NCBI GenBank assembly: GCA_017527155.1
Contig: JAFXQI010000026.1
Span: 64,883 to 127,883 of the forward strand
Length of the DNA stretch: 63,001 nucleotides
Direction of reading: 5' to 3'
Source of the DNA: Kiritimatiellia bacterium
GTDB lineage: Bacteria; Verrucomicrobiota; Kiritimatiellia; CAIQIC01; Lenti-01
The notes under the pieces were generated by a model, which saw only the letters and a program-made list of their open reading frames with translations, ran no database searches and was not told where the DNA came from. Both the position numbers and the translations under genes were made by a program. This document shows, in pieces, positions 36,601 to 44,844 of this stretch (positions are counted from its first letter, which is position 1; each line of letters opens with the position of its first letter).

Positions 36601-36907
36601 CCACCTCGGCAAGCTGGGCGTCGGCGAAATCCGCTACGCGGAAAACGGCGTCAAGGCCCTGGAAGCGCTGGCGGACTGGACCCCGGACATCGTGCTCACC
36701 GACATGTGGATGCCCGAAATGGACGGCCAGCAGTTCTCCGAGGCCATGCAGCGCGACGCGCGGCTGGCGGCGATCCCGCTGGTCGCCATCACCGCCGACG
36801 TCGAAGTCGAATCGACGCACGACACGCGCCATTTCGCGAAGGTCCTCGCCAAGCCGGTCACGGGCGCCAAGCTCGCGGACCTCTTCGCGGAGCTCGCCTC
36901 CCGATGA
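33668..36907 (+). CDS. Hybrid sensor histidine kinase with periplasmic solute-binding-type sensor modules
   Basis: The 1079-aa product has a signal peptide or anchor (residues about 13-40). Up to three SBP_bac_3-like modules (about 42-270, 285-490, 500-640) are recognisable by patterns such as MKVAYSPVSQGMNPDRESYF, EALKAGEVDALFLY, DVKAGRLDLVGGLGFSP and KFMRGDTDFWIPYPERP. A TM helix is at about 660-682, HisKA is MMSHELRTPLNAVIGFAEFL (His714), and HATPase has NLVGNSAKFT, GDTGCGIS and GTGLGLPIVKRL. The C-terminal receiver (VLVVDDIAI, LTDMWMPEMDG with Asp1012, LAKPV) follows. The overall plan is BvgS-like. The output partner is unknown. Its stop overlaps a glycosyltransferase gene (ATGA). Confidence 0.95.
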   Translation: MKSHWRGAGTGRMTRGGLRGAAAVALLALWAAAGAVRAETVSVADCERNSEVDVWAAPDVEFCRRVMGEVFQRAGLEPVRAEFDGEGMLVVSNAEVVCSAFRTPKLLEDYDFPHQPLGRMHYALYATPDRAELMLSMKITDWPRMKVAYSPVSQGMNPDRESYFAHANLEPEYVEYPTSAGAVEALKAGEVDALFLYTPYGKRPEGLVEIVPIGMRNVYFAVRKDRPELMARLAAAYREWYIDNIECYDGWREELLGIARPAKRVRIAAYSRGDLFKVTPDGARSGLIEDWIRSLCAITHWTPDYVYGDYDQSVGDVKAGRLDLVGGLGFSPARGSAMEFPHTPIGMLRIYLWARPGSPYQAGRPETWKGMKIGLLAGSLSAQRVKQRVEERHYEVELREFASNRELLDAYFSGEVDGCVNIEMQELDGERALRLYASHPMYLVCAKGKPELFRELEEALDVVCDDSPKYMRLISEKHYGAHSGLSELTVQESEWLERRLEDPAPIVIDFSPWPFPVRDEKGRPMGLPKALLEELARHTGLKFEVAPQTGIQTAEAKFMRGDTDFWIPYPERPDAAAYGALDVFSLPVPQSCNELYGAEDFRTEFVMFTHASTPNELTGILRKTMESIPSQQWQEMFMAAAAGRLAERTFFGLTDEQLKDYATSAAVVFGALLLVYAVSLIVLLKRQAQLAQASAHQAHELAMAKSRFLAMMSHELRTPLNAVIGFAEFLAHEGGVESKRREWVQGILSSATALLDLINDILDLSKLETGAMNMRDGTCNVPELAGELPAIFGQLLERNGVDLTVHQTSEGEIPPLRLSRQGFRQILINLVGNSAKFTRDGKISVQYGWKPAEGLLHIEVGDTGCGISDEKMSKLFDPFVQDISSRMHDQAAGNKGTGLGLPIVKRLVDSAGGTVSVQSRLGHGTTFTIEIPGLETAGGEAPAPAPVAPPAAPAKARGIPQSVLVVDDIAINRKVLGIHLGKLGVGEIRYAENGVKALEALADWTPDIVLTDMWMPEMDGQQFSEAMQRDARLAAIPLVAITADVEVESTHDTRHFAKVLAKPVTGAKLADLFAELASR

Positions 36908-38013
36908 GGATCCTCCTCGATTGCATCCCCTGGGACGGCGGGAAGAGCGGCATCTCCGCCTACACCCGCGGACTCCTCTCCGAACTCCGCCGCCAGGGCC
37001 ATGCCCTCACCATCCTCTGCGAACCCGGCGCCGACATCCCCGAAGCCGCCGGACTCCCCGTCCTCCGCGCCCCCCGCTGGACGCGGAAACCCGTCCTGAG
37101 CATGCTCTGGCACCTCCATTGCCTCCCGCGGAAACTCCGCGCCCTCCGCCGCGACCACGACGCCATGGTCGTCTGCGCCGCCAACCGCCGCGTCTGCGCA
37201 TCCTATCCCCTCCCGACCGCCGCCGTCGTCCACGACCTCGCCAACTTCCGCATCCCCGGCAAGTACTCCCCCTCCCGCATGTTCTACCTCGCGCACGTCC
37301 TCCCGCACTACGCCAGGCGCGCCACCCGCCTCGTCGCCGTCTCCGCCTCCACCCGCGACGACATGGTCCGCCACTGGGGCTGCCGCGAAGGCGACGTCAC
37401 CGTCCTACACGAGGGCTTCCCCGTCCCCCCGCCCGGATGGGCCCCCGACCCCGCCGCGCGCGACCTCCTCTACATCTCCCGCATCGAACACCCCGGCAAG
37501 AACCACCTCCGCCTCATCGAAGCCTACGGCATGCTCCCGCGCGGACTGGCCGAACGGCATCCCCTCGTCCTCGCCGGCTCCGACTGGAAAGACGCCGGCG
37601 TCGTCCGCGCCGCCGCCGCCGCATCCCCCCACGCCGGGCTCATCCGCTTCACCGGCTTCGTCGAACCCGGCCCCCCGATGGAAAACCTCTGGCGCTCCAC
37701 CGCCTTCTACGTCTTCCCGAGCCTCTTCGAAGGCTTCGGCATCTCCCTCGCGGAAGCCATGTCCCGCGGCATCCCCTGCGCCTGCTCCGCCAACGGCGCC
37801 CTCGCCGAAGTCGCCGGCGGCGCCGCCGAGACCTTCGACCCCGAATCCCCCGCCGGCATCGCCGACGCCCTGCGGCGCCTCCTGACCGAGTCCCCCGCCG
37901 CCCGCGCCGACCGCATCCGCCGCGGCCTCGACCGCGCCGCCGTCTTCTCCTGGCCCGCCCACGCCAAGGCCATGGTCCACCTCCTCCAGACCGTCCCGGA
38001 GACCGCGCCATGA
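36904..38013 (+). CDS. Glycosyltransferase family 4 (group 1) protein
   Basis: The 369-aa GT-B protein begins MRILLDCIPWDGGKSGISAY. Its C-terminal domain has LLYISRIEHPGKNHLRLIEAY and the EX7E motif region FPSLFEGFGISLAEAMSRGIPCACS. It is coupled by ATGA overlaps to the sensor kinase upstream and to the WecG-like gene downstream, so surface polysaccharide synthesis and signalling share a transcript. Confidence 0.94.
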   Translation: MRILLDCIPWDGGKSGISAYTRGLLSELRRQGHALTILCEPGADIPEAAGLPVLRAPRWTRKPVLSMLWHLHCLPRKLRALRRDHDAMVVCAANRRVCASYPLPTAAVVHDLANFRIPGKYSPSRMFYLAHVLPHYARRATRLVAVSASTRDDMVRHWGCREGDVTVLHEGFPVPPPGWAPDPAARDLLYISRIEHPGKNHLRLIEAYGMLPRGLAERHPLVLAGSDWKDAGVVRAAAAASPHAGLIRFTGFVEPGPPMENLWRSTAFYVFPSLFEGFGISLAEAMSRGIPCACSANGALAEVAGGAAETFDPESPAGIADALRRLLTESPAARADRIRRGLDRAAVFSWPAHAKAMVHLLQTVPETAP

Positions 38014-38786
38014 GCGACGCCCACGTCCGCATGTTCCACATCTCCTTCTCCCGGATGACCGAAGCCGAGGCCATCGACCGCATCGTCGGCTGGGCCAAGG
38101 AACACAACCGCCCCCCCAAGCGCGTGGCCACCATGAACGTCGACTTCATGACCAACGCCATCCGCCTCTGGCCCTTCCGGGGCAACCCCGAACTCTGGGA
38201 CTACCTCCAGCGGGCCGACCTCGTCACCGCCGACGGCATGCCCATCGTCTGGCTCTCCAAGCTCCTGCGCAAGCCCCTGCCCGGACGCGTCACCGGCTCC
38301 GACATGGTCCCGAAGATCTGCGCCCGCTGCGCCGAAGAGCGCCTGAGCATCTACGTCCTGGGCAGCCTCGACGTCGTCCTCGCCGAAGCCTTCGCGAACC
38401 TGCGCATGGACGCCCCGGCCATCCGCATCGCCGGCCTCAACTCCGCCATGATCGACCTGGCCGCCGACCAGACCGATCTGATCGCCCACATCAACGCCGC
38501 CAAGCCCGACATCCTCTTCCTGGCCATGAGCCATCCCAAGCAGGAACTGTGGATATCGCGCCATTCGCACCTCCTCAATGCCGGCGTCGTCCTGGGCGTC
38601 GGCGCCTCCTTCAACTTCCTGGCCGGCTACGTCCCCCGCGCCCCCGTCTGGATGCAGCAATCCGGCCTCGAATGGGTCTACCGCATCTACAAGGAACCCC
38701 GCCGCCTCTGGCGCCGCTACGCCAAAGGCCTCCTCAAGCTCGCCTGGATCGCCTTCGCCACCCTCCTCGGCTGGGGCCGCGACTGA
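38010..38786 (+). CDS. WecG/TagA/CpsF-family glycosyltransferase
   Basis: The 258-aa product is the GT26 family. It has TMNVDFMTNAIRLWPFR, the acceptor-binding LVTADGMPIVWLSKLL, RVTGSDMVPKIC with the conserved Thr/Asp, and AKPDILFLAMSHPKQELWISRH. Members transfer ManNAc-type sugars to lipid-linked GlcNAc in enterobacterial common antigen or teichoic-acid linkage synthesis. The basic C-terminus (EPRRLWRRYAKGLL) is the usual membrane-binding tail. Confidence 0.95.
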   Translation: MSDAHVRMFHISFSRMTEAEAIDRIVGWAKEHNRPPKRVATMNVDFMTNAIRLWPFRGNPELWDYLQRADLVTADGMPIVWLSKLLRKPLPGRVTGSDMVPKICARCAEERLSIYVLGSLDVVLAEAFANLRMDAPAIRIAGLNSAMIDLAADQTDLIAHINAAKPDILFLAMSHPKQELWISRHSHLLNAGVVLGVGASFNFLAGYVPRAPVWMQQSGLEWVYRIYKEPRRLWRRYAKGLLKLAWIAFATLLGWGRD

Positions 38787-38812
38787 CCCGCCCCCCGCGC
38801 TCCCCGCTCCGC

Positions 38813-39235
38813 TTTTGGTGGGGCGAGCTCTCCGAGCGAGCCGCCTCGACCCACCGCATTTTCTTTGACTCCGGACCTCGGACTTCGGACCTCCCCCTTC
38901 CTCCCCCCGCCGTGGCTCCCCTCGGGTAGGGTCGCGCTTCCGCGCGACCTTTCGTCTCGGACGCGCAGAAGCGCGTCCCTCCCCCTGCCGCCCCCCGTCC
39001 CCCGCCGACGGCGAGCGCGCCGTTGCTCCGCACCGTGCCCCCCCCGCTTTTGGTGGGGCGAGCTCTCCGCGCGAGCCGCCTCTCCCCACCGCATTTTTCG
39101 ACTCCGTCCCCCGAACGTCTCATCTCCCCCTTCCTCGCCCCGCCGTGGCTCCCCTCGGGGAGGGTCGCGCTTCCGCGCGACCTTTCGTCGCGGACGCGCA
39201 GAAGCGCGTCCCTCCCCCTGCCGCGCACCGTCGGT
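38813..39235. repeat. Duplicated ~235-bp block of REP plus two hairpin repeats (38787-39274)
   Basis: Two direct copies (from about 38813 and about 39047) each contain a GGTGGGGCGAGCTC REP half, the phrase CCACCGCATTTT, CCGTGGCTCCCCTCGG, a GGTCGCGC-TTCC-GCGCGACC hairpin and a GACGCGC-AGAA-GCGCGTC hairpin (38960-38977, 39193-39210). The copies differ at several positions. The region holds no gene I can support. Confidence 0.88.
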
Positions 39236-39274
39236 TTCTCCCCCGCCCCCCCCTATCTCGTCACGCGTCGCTCG

Positions 39275-40537
39275 TCACTTGCCACTGCTCCCGCAGGACG
39301 TCCGGGCGGGAACAAGGATGTCCGTGACCAGATAGCATACCGCGGCGATGCCCATCGCCGTGATGGCCGGGATGCCCCAGTGCACCAGGTTGCCCGCCGT
39401 GGCGCCGCCGATGACGCCCACCACGCTGCCCCAGTTGACCTGGCGGCCCGCGGAACCGTCCGCGGCGTAGCGGTCCTTGTGGCGGAAGTAGTCGAGGACC
39501 AGGATCGCGCCGACGGGCGGAAGCGTCGCGTTGAGGATGGTCAGCCAGTCGCAGAAGTGGTTGTAGAGCCACAGGGCGAACACCGTCGCCAGCGCGCCCG
39601 CCACCAGCACCATCGGGCGCTTCGGGGCCTTGGTCAGGTTCGAGAGGCCGAGCGAGCCGGTGTAGAGGGCGACGTCGTTCGTCGTCCAGATGTTCGCGCC
39701 CAGCACCAGGATGGCCGGAATCATCAGCCCCATCGCCGCCATCACGAAGAAGATGTCCTTCTCGCCCGTGAAGGCGCCCGCGACGCCGCCGAAGAAGAAC
39801 ATCAGCGTGTTGCCGAGGAAGAAGGCGATGACCGTCGTCCAGATGGCCGCGTTCGGCCGTGCGAAGCGCACGAAGTTCGGCGTCGCGGTCCCTCCCGACA
39901 CGAAGGACCCGATGACCATCCCCACCGCCGCCAGCAGGGAGAGGTTCCCGGCGCTCTTGGAGAAGATGGCCTGCATGCCGCCGCCGTCGATGATGGATTT
40001 GCCCATCGCGTAGCAGCCGAGGACCGTGATGAGCGGGACCGAGATCCACGAGACGATTTCGAGGCCCTTGACGCCGTAGTAGGTCGAAAGGGTCGTGGCG
40101 ACGCCGATGGCGATGACCATGCCCCAGAGCGCGGCGGGACCGGCGCCGGGCAGGAACTTCTGCTGGATGGGATAGGCGAACATCGCGAAGCCGACGCCGG
40201 TCCAGCCGATCTGCGTGAGGGAAATCATGGCCGACGGCAGGTAGGAGCCCTTGGGACCGAAGGCGCGGTGGCAGAGGAGGTCGAAGTTGAGGCCGGTCTT
40301 CGCGCCGATGTAGCCGAGCGCGCCGGTGTAGGCGCCGAGGATGGCGCCGCCGATGGCGACCGCGAGCAGGAAGCCGTTGAGGTTCAGTCCGGCGGCCAGC
40401 TCCGCGCCGGTCCACATGCTGGCGGAGAAGAAGGTGAACCCGAGCAGGATCAGGAGCATGGACCAGAAGCCCTTGCGCTCGCTGGCGGGTACGGCCGAGA
40501 AGGCGTAGTCGGTGTCGTTGTGTTGTGGCTCGCTCAT
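39275..40537 (-). CDS. CodB-like cytosine/purine permease (NCS1 family)
   Basis: The 420-aa product is the same length as E. coli CodB (419) with twelve hydrophobic helices. Motifs include TFFSASMWTGAELAAGL, GYIGAKTGLNFDLLCHRAFG, GATPN-like SGGTATPNFVRF and NDVALYTGSLGLSNL. NCS1 members import cytosine, purines or related compounds by cation symport. No codA deaminase is nearby, so the substrate is not fixed. It starts 34 bp after the 3' end of the tRNA-Ser gene on the same strand. Confidence 0.93.
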   Translation of the reverse strand: MSEPQHNDTDYAFSAVPASERKGFWSMLLILLGFTFFSASMWTGAELAAGLNLNGFLLAVAIGGAILGAYTGALGYIGAKTGLNFDLLCHRAFGPKGSYLPSAMISLTQIGWTGVGFAMFAYPIQQKFLPGAGPAALWGMVIAIGVATTLSTYYGVKGLEIVSWISVPLITVLGCYAMGKSIIDGGGMQAIFSKSAGNLSLLAAVGMVIGSFVSGGTATPNFVRFARPNAAIWTTVIAFFLGNTLMFFFGGVAGAFTGEKDIFFVMAAMGLMIPAILVLGANIWTTNDVALYTGSLGLSNLTKAPKRPMVLVAGALATVFALWLYNHFCDWLTILNATLPPVGAILVLDYFRHKDRYAADGSAGRQVNWGSVVGVIGGATAGNLVHWGIPAITAMGIAAVCYLVTDILVPARTSCGSSGK

Positions 40538-40570
40538 GGCGTTCCTCCGTTGTCGTGGGTGGACAAAAAA

Positions 40571-40664
40571 TGGCGGAGAGAGAGGGATTCGAACCCTCGG
40601 TACCGGTTTAAGCCAGTACGACGGTTTAGCAAACCGTTGCCTTCGGCCACTCAGCCATCTCTCC
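40571..40664 (-). tRNA. tRNA-Ser (GCT anticodon)
   Basis: Minus-strand acceptor GGAGAGA pairs with TCTCTCC. The anticodon loop TTGCTAA is closed by ACGGT/ACCGT, the extra arm is long as in class II tRNAs, the T arm is GAGGG-TTCGAAT-CCCTC, and CCA is encoded at 40571-40573. Confidence 0.95.
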
Positions 40665-40934
40665 GCTATCGGGTTTGGATTCGTACCATAAGCCACCGCG
40701 CGCCCGCCCGCAAGCCCTTTTTTCGCCCCGGCGCCGTTTTGCCTCCATCTCCGCCGCGTACAAGGGGCTGACCCTCCCGGGGCGGAATCCTGCGCGGCCG
40801 CCGGCGGATGCCCCGTCGCCTCGCATGGGAACACGGGCCCGCGCGATGGAGGAACGGAACCGCGATCGGCCCCGGACCGCCCCCCAACCCGTCTCGAACC
40901 ACCCGCCGTCCGCCTCTCGCCGTCCCGTCTTTTT

Positions 40935-40998
40935 CATGGAGGAGGAATGGCCCGGGAACCGCAAGAAACCTCGACATTTCCCGTAATCTCGAATGCAC
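40935..40998 (-). promoter_or_regulatory. Dispersed leaderless-promoter-like element upstream of tRNA-Ser (40665-41072 intergenic)
   Basis: Minus strand: CGAGATTACGGGAAATG, a TCGAGG block near the -35 slot, CATTCC (40944-40949), 6 nt, ATG at 40937 opening MKKTGR. It shares its first block with the copies at 153 and inside 55158-55215. It points toward tRNA-Ser and codB. I see no gene in the rest of this 400-bp region. Confidence 0.45.
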
Positions 40999-41072
40999 TC
41001 CCGCGAGGCCGTCCGGGGGCGTCCGGCGGTTTGGGATTGCGTTTCGGCGGGGGGGGCGCTTTACTGGTGGCC

Positions 41073-41567
41073 ATGAAGTGCCATCCCGGACCATCCATCG
41101 CGCTGGCCGCCGCCCTCGCCCTGCTGGCGGCGCTCCCCGCGCGCGCCCAGATGCAGGGCCAGACCATCAAGAACTTCCGCCTGCCGGAGTACGATTCGGA
41201 GGGCCGCCTCCAGCACCAGCTCTACGGCGAGACGGCCACCTTCCTGGCCGACAACATCATCCAGCTGACCGGCCTCAAGATCGAAATCTTCAGCCACGGC
41301 GAGGTCGCCGCCCGCGTCTTCTCCCCCGAATGCGCGTACGCGCCCACCCAGAAGAAGGCCGCGTCCAAGGACCACATCCGCATCGTGACCGACCGCGGCA
41401 TCGTCTCCGGCGACGGCTTCGCCTGGAACGGCGAGAACGCCCAGTTCCAGATCTTCCGCAACGCGAAGGTCGTGCTCGATGCCGGCCTCGACGAAGCCAT
41501 CGCCGCGCCGGAGGCCACCGTGCCGCTCGACGACATCGAAATCCCGCCCGAAGCCCGCAATCCATGA
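41073..41567 (+). CDS. LptC-like LPS transport periplasmic protein
   Basis: The 164-aa product has a cleavable signal peptide (residues about 1-25, ending ALPARAQ). A single beta-jellyroll-like region follows (IKNFRLPEYDSEGRLQHQLYGETATFLADNIIQLTGLKIEIF), as in LptC/OstA proteins. It precedes an LptA-like gene with an ATGA overlap, the usual lptC-lptA order. Sequence divergence is high, so the call rests on the fold pattern and context. Confidence 0.8.
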   Translation: MKCHPGPSIALAAALALLAALPARAQMQGQTIKNFRLPEYDSEGRLQHQLYGETATFLADNIIQLTGLKIEIFSHGEVAARVFSPECAYAPTQKKAASKDHIRIVTDRGIVSGDGFAWNGENAQFQIFRNAKVVLDAGLDEAIAAPEATVPLDDIEIPPEARNP

Positions 41568-42112
41568 GGTATGCCATGATCCACCGTTCCCGTTTCCCCG
41601 TCCTCGCCGCCGCCGCCCTGCTCGCCGCCTGCGCCGTTCCCGCGCTCGCGGGCGCGCTGGAGGACGACGGGCGCAGCCTCGAAGCCAGCCCCGACGCGAC
41701 GGTCGTCACCGCCGACAAGCTGACGTTCGACTACACCCAGAAGTTCGCGCTCTTCGACGGCAACGTCCTCGTCAACGACCCGCGGATGCAGCTGAGCGCG
41801 CAGCGGCTGACGATCATCTTCACGGAGCACGGCGGCGCGCAGACGGTCAAGGCCGAGGGCAAGGTGCTGCTGACGCAGGGCGACAAGAAGGCGCGGGCGG
41901 AAGTGGCGACCTACGACGTGGCGAGCGGCCGCATCGTGCTGGCCGGCGGCCCGCCGCAGGTGATGCAGGGGCGGAACATCATGGAGGGCGAGGTCATCAC
42001 GTTCTGGCGCGACCAGCAGCGGGTCGAGTGCAAGCCGAAGGCCCGCCTGGTCATCTACACGGAAGACTTCGGCGCCTCCGCCGGCGACGATTTCTTCCTC
42101 CCGGGCAAGTAA
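41564..42112 (+). CDS. LptA/OstA-like LPS transport protein
   Basis: The 182-aa product has a signal peptide (ending VPALAGA) and the OstA pattern VVTADKLTFDYTQKFALFDGNVLVND, GKVLLTQGDKKARAEVATYD, RIVLAGGPPQVMQGRNIMEGEVITFWRD. LptA forms the periplasmic bridge that carries LPS to the outer membrane. The ATG at 41564 overlaps the LptC-like stop (ATGA); a second ATG at 41576 is possible. lptB does not follow, unlike the standard order. Confidence 0.88.
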   Translation: MRYAMIHRSRFPVLAAAALLAACAVPALAGALEDDGRSLEASPDATVVTADKLTFDYTQKFALFDGNVLVNDPRMQLSAQRLTIIFTEHGGAQTVKAEGKVLLTQGDKKARAEVATYDVASGRIVLAGGPPQVMQGRNIMEGEVITFWRDQQRVECKPKARLVIYTEDFGASAGDDFFLPGK

Positions 42113-42165
42113 GCCCCCCGCAAAACCCGCTTGCGGGGCGGGGGGCGGCGTGCCAGTATGGGGAC

Positions 42166-44844
42166 ATGATGAAAAACCTCCTCCTGGGCGGCCTGTGCGC
42201 CGCCGCCATCCTCACCGCCTTGCCGGAGACTGCCATGTCCAACGATCCCCTCGACGTCCTGCGGGCCTCGAACCGCGCCATCCGCCGCATCCCCCTCGAC
42301 AACGGCCTCGTCCTGCTGCTCAAGCCCGACGCGTCGGCGCCGCTCGTCGCCATCCAGTACTGGGTCGGCACCGGCTCCATCCACGAAGCCGAGCACCTCG
42401 GCGGCGGCCTCTCCCACTACCTCGAACACATGGTCTTCAAGGGCACCCCCACCCGCGCCCCCGGCGAAATCTCCACCGCCATCGCCGACGCCGGCGGCGA
42501 AATCAACGCCTACACCTCCAACGACCGGACCGTCTTCCACGTCGTGATGCCCGCCGACAAGGCGATGCTGGGCCTGGACGTGCTGACGGACGCGGTGTTC
42601 CATCCGTCCTTCCCGGAGGAGGAGTGGGAGCGGGAGCGGGAGGTGGTGTTCCGGGAGTGGGCGATGGGGGAGGACGACCCGGACCGCGTCTCCTCGCGCC
42701 TGCTCTTCGAGAGCGTCTACCGCGAGCATCCCTACCGCGTCCCGGTCATCGGCTGGCGCGACATCCTCCGCCGCATGGGACGCGACGAACTCGCCGACTA
42801 CCACCGCCGCCGCTACTCCCCCGCCAACATGATCCTCTCCATCGCCGGCGACTTCGATCCCGACGCCATGGAAGCCGCCGTCCGCGCCGCGATGGCGAAG
42901 ATCCCGCGCACCCCCCTGGAACCGGTCTGCATCCCGCCCGAGCCGGAGCAGGCGGGCGAGCGCTTCCTGCGCCAGACCGGCCGCTACGAAGTGACCCGCC
43001 TCTCCTGGGGCTTCCACACCGTCGATCTCGCGCATCCCGACACGCCGGCGCTGGACGTGCTCGCGTCGGTGACCGGCAACGGCCGTGGCTCCCTGCTCGT
43101 CAAGCGGTGGGTGGAGGAAACGAACCTCTTCACCGACGCGGGGACGTGGAGCTGGACGCCGCAGCATCCGGGCTTCTTCGCCATCTACGGCGACTGCCGT
43201 CCCGAGGACGAAGGGAAAGCCATCGCGGCCCTCCGCGCCGAAGTCGAACGCTGGAAGACCGAACCGTTCACCGAAGAACAGCTCGAACGCGCCCGCCGCT
43301 CCCTCCTGGTCGGCGCCGTGCAGCAGCTCGCCACCGTCGAAGGCCTGGCCTCCTCGATGGCCTCCGGCGAATTCTACGCCGGCGACCCGCGCCGCATCGA
43401 AGGATACGTCGAGCGCGTCGCCCGCGTCACCCCCGACGACCTCGCGCGCGTCGCCAACCAGTACCTGCGCACCGAAAACGGCACCTGGAGCATCCTCGCC
43501 CCCGACGACGCCCCCGCCTCCGCCGCCGACGCCGCGGCGGCCGCCGACGCCGCCGCGCCCGACGTCTCCCTCCGCACCCTTTCCAACGGCATGCGCGTCC
43601 TCCTCATGGAAAGCCCCCGCCTGCCCGTCGCCGTCTACGCCGCCGTCATCGGCGGCGGCCAGCTCGCCGAACCCGCCGGAAAGGCCGGCGTCGCCGCCCT
43701 CGCCGCCGACCTCCTCACCCGCGGCACCTCCCGGCATACCGCCTCCGCCCTCGCCGACTGGCTCGAACCGCAGGGCGTCTCCCTCGCCGGCTATGCCGGA
43801 CGCAACACCCACGGCCTGACGGTACAGGGTCTCTCCGACCGCCCCGGCGTCCTGCGCGAAGCCTTCGCCGAGTGCCTGCTCGATTCGGTCTTCCCCGACG
43901 ACGAATTCGCCCGCCAGCGCGACCGCCAGCTCGTCGCCCTGCGCCAGGAAAACGAATCCCCGATGGCCCAGGCCAGCCAGCTCATGCGCGACGCCATGTT
44001 CCCCGGCCACCCCTACCAGCCCTCCGCCAAGGGCACCGAAGCCTCGCTCGCCGCCATGACCGCCGCCGATGCCGCCGCCTTCCACCGCCGCTTCTTCGTG
44101 CCCTCCAACACCGTCATCGCCGTCTTCGGCGACATCCGGCCCGACGACGAACAAGCCTGGCTCGAAGCCACCTTCGGCACCCTCCCCGCCGGCGACCCCC
44201 TCCCGCCCTGGCCCGCGCTCCCCGACGCTCCCGCCGCCGACCGCCGCATCGAGGTCCCGCTCCCCTTCAACCAGACCGTCCTCGTCCGCGCCTGGCCCGG
44301 CATCGCCACCGCCGACCCGCGCGACGACGACGTATCCGTCCTCCTCGACACCCTCAGCGGCCTCTCCTCCGACCTCTTCAAGGAAGTCCGCGACAAGCGG
44401 GGCCTCGCCTACTACACCGGCGCCCGCCAGTTCACCGGCCCCGTCGGCGGCCTCCTCCTCGCCTATGCCGGGACCACCGAGACCGGCCTGCCCGAAGTCG
44501 AGCGCCAGATCGACCTCCAGATCCGCCGCCTCGCTACCGACGGCCCCCGCCCCGACGAAACCTCCCGCGCCGTCGCCCAGATGCGCGTCGACGCCGCCCG
44601 CGCCATGCAGGACCTTCCCGGACTCGCCCGCGCCTGCGCCGTCGACGAACTCCTCGGCCTCGGCTACCGCAATCCCTTCGACGTCGAAGCCCGCCTCTCG
44701 CGCATCACGCCCGCTACCGTCCGCGACGCCGCCCGCACGCTCCTCGGCGACATTCCCTCCCTGACCGTCGTCGTCAAACCCTCCGGCGAAGACGCCGGGG
44801 AGCCCGGGGACGAAGAAGACGATGGAGACGGCACCGAAGACTGA
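42166..44844 (+). CDS. Secreted M16-family zinc metallopeptidase (two-domain)
   Basis: The 892-aa product has a signal peptide (MMKNLLLGGLCAAAILTALPE). The N-terminal half carries the inverted zinc motif HYLEH (His84, Glu87, His88) with the third ligand Glu164 in VFREW, 75 residues later. The C-terminal half (from about residue 470) repeats the fold without the motif (ADLLTRGTSRHTASALADWLE) and ends in the R/Y element GLAYYTGARQFTG. This is the usual pseudo-dimer arrangement for peptidases that degrade short peptides. An acidic tail (GEPGDEEDDGDG) overlaps the next gene by 23 bp. Confidence 0.95.
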   Translation: MMKNLLLGGLCAAAILTALPETAMSNDPLDVLRASNRAIRRIPLDNGLVLLLKPDASAPLVAIQYWVGTGSIHEAEHLGGGLSHYLEHMVFKGTPTRAPGEISTAIADAGGEINAYTSNDRTVFHVVMPADKAMLGLDVLTDAVFHPSFPEEEWEREREVVFREWAMGEDDPDRVSSRLLFESVYREHPYRVPVIGWRDILRRMGRDELADYHRRRYSPANMILSIAGDFDPDAMEAAVRAAMAKIPRTPLEPVCIPPEPEQAGERFLRQTGRYEVTRLSWGFHTVDLAHPDTPALDVLASVTGNGRGSLLVKRWVEETNLFTDAGTWSWTPQHPGFFAIYGDCRPEDEGKAIAALRAEVERWKTEPFTEEQLERARRSLLVGAVQQLATVEGLASSMASGEFYAGDPRRIEGYVERVARVTPDDLARVANQYLRTENGTWSILAPDDAPASAADAAAAADAAAPDVSLRTLSNGMRVLLMESPRLPVAVYAAVIGGGQLAEPAGKAGVAALAADLLTRGTSRHTASALADWLEPQGVSLAGYAGRNTHGLTVQGLSDRPGVLREAFAECLLDSVFPDDEFARQRDRQLVALRQENESPMAQASQLMRDAMFPGHPYQPSAKGTEASLAAMTAADAAAFHRRFFVPSNTVIAVFGDIRPDDEQAWLEATFGTLPAGDPLPPWPALPDAPAADRRIEVPLPFNQTVLVRAWPGIATADPRDDDVSVLLDTLSGLSSDLFKEVRDKRGLAYYTGARQFTGPVGGLLLAYAGTTETGLPEVERQIDLQIRRLATDGPRPDETSRAVAQMRVDAARAMQDLPGLARACAVDELLGLGYRNPFDVEARLSRITPATVRDAARTLLGDIPSLTVVVKPSGEDAGEPGDEEDDGDGTED

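Noticed and set aside
33668-36907. Idea that the solute-binding modules belong to a separate transporter gene
   Set aside because: The frame is continuous from the signal sequence through the kinase and receiver with no internal stop or restart.
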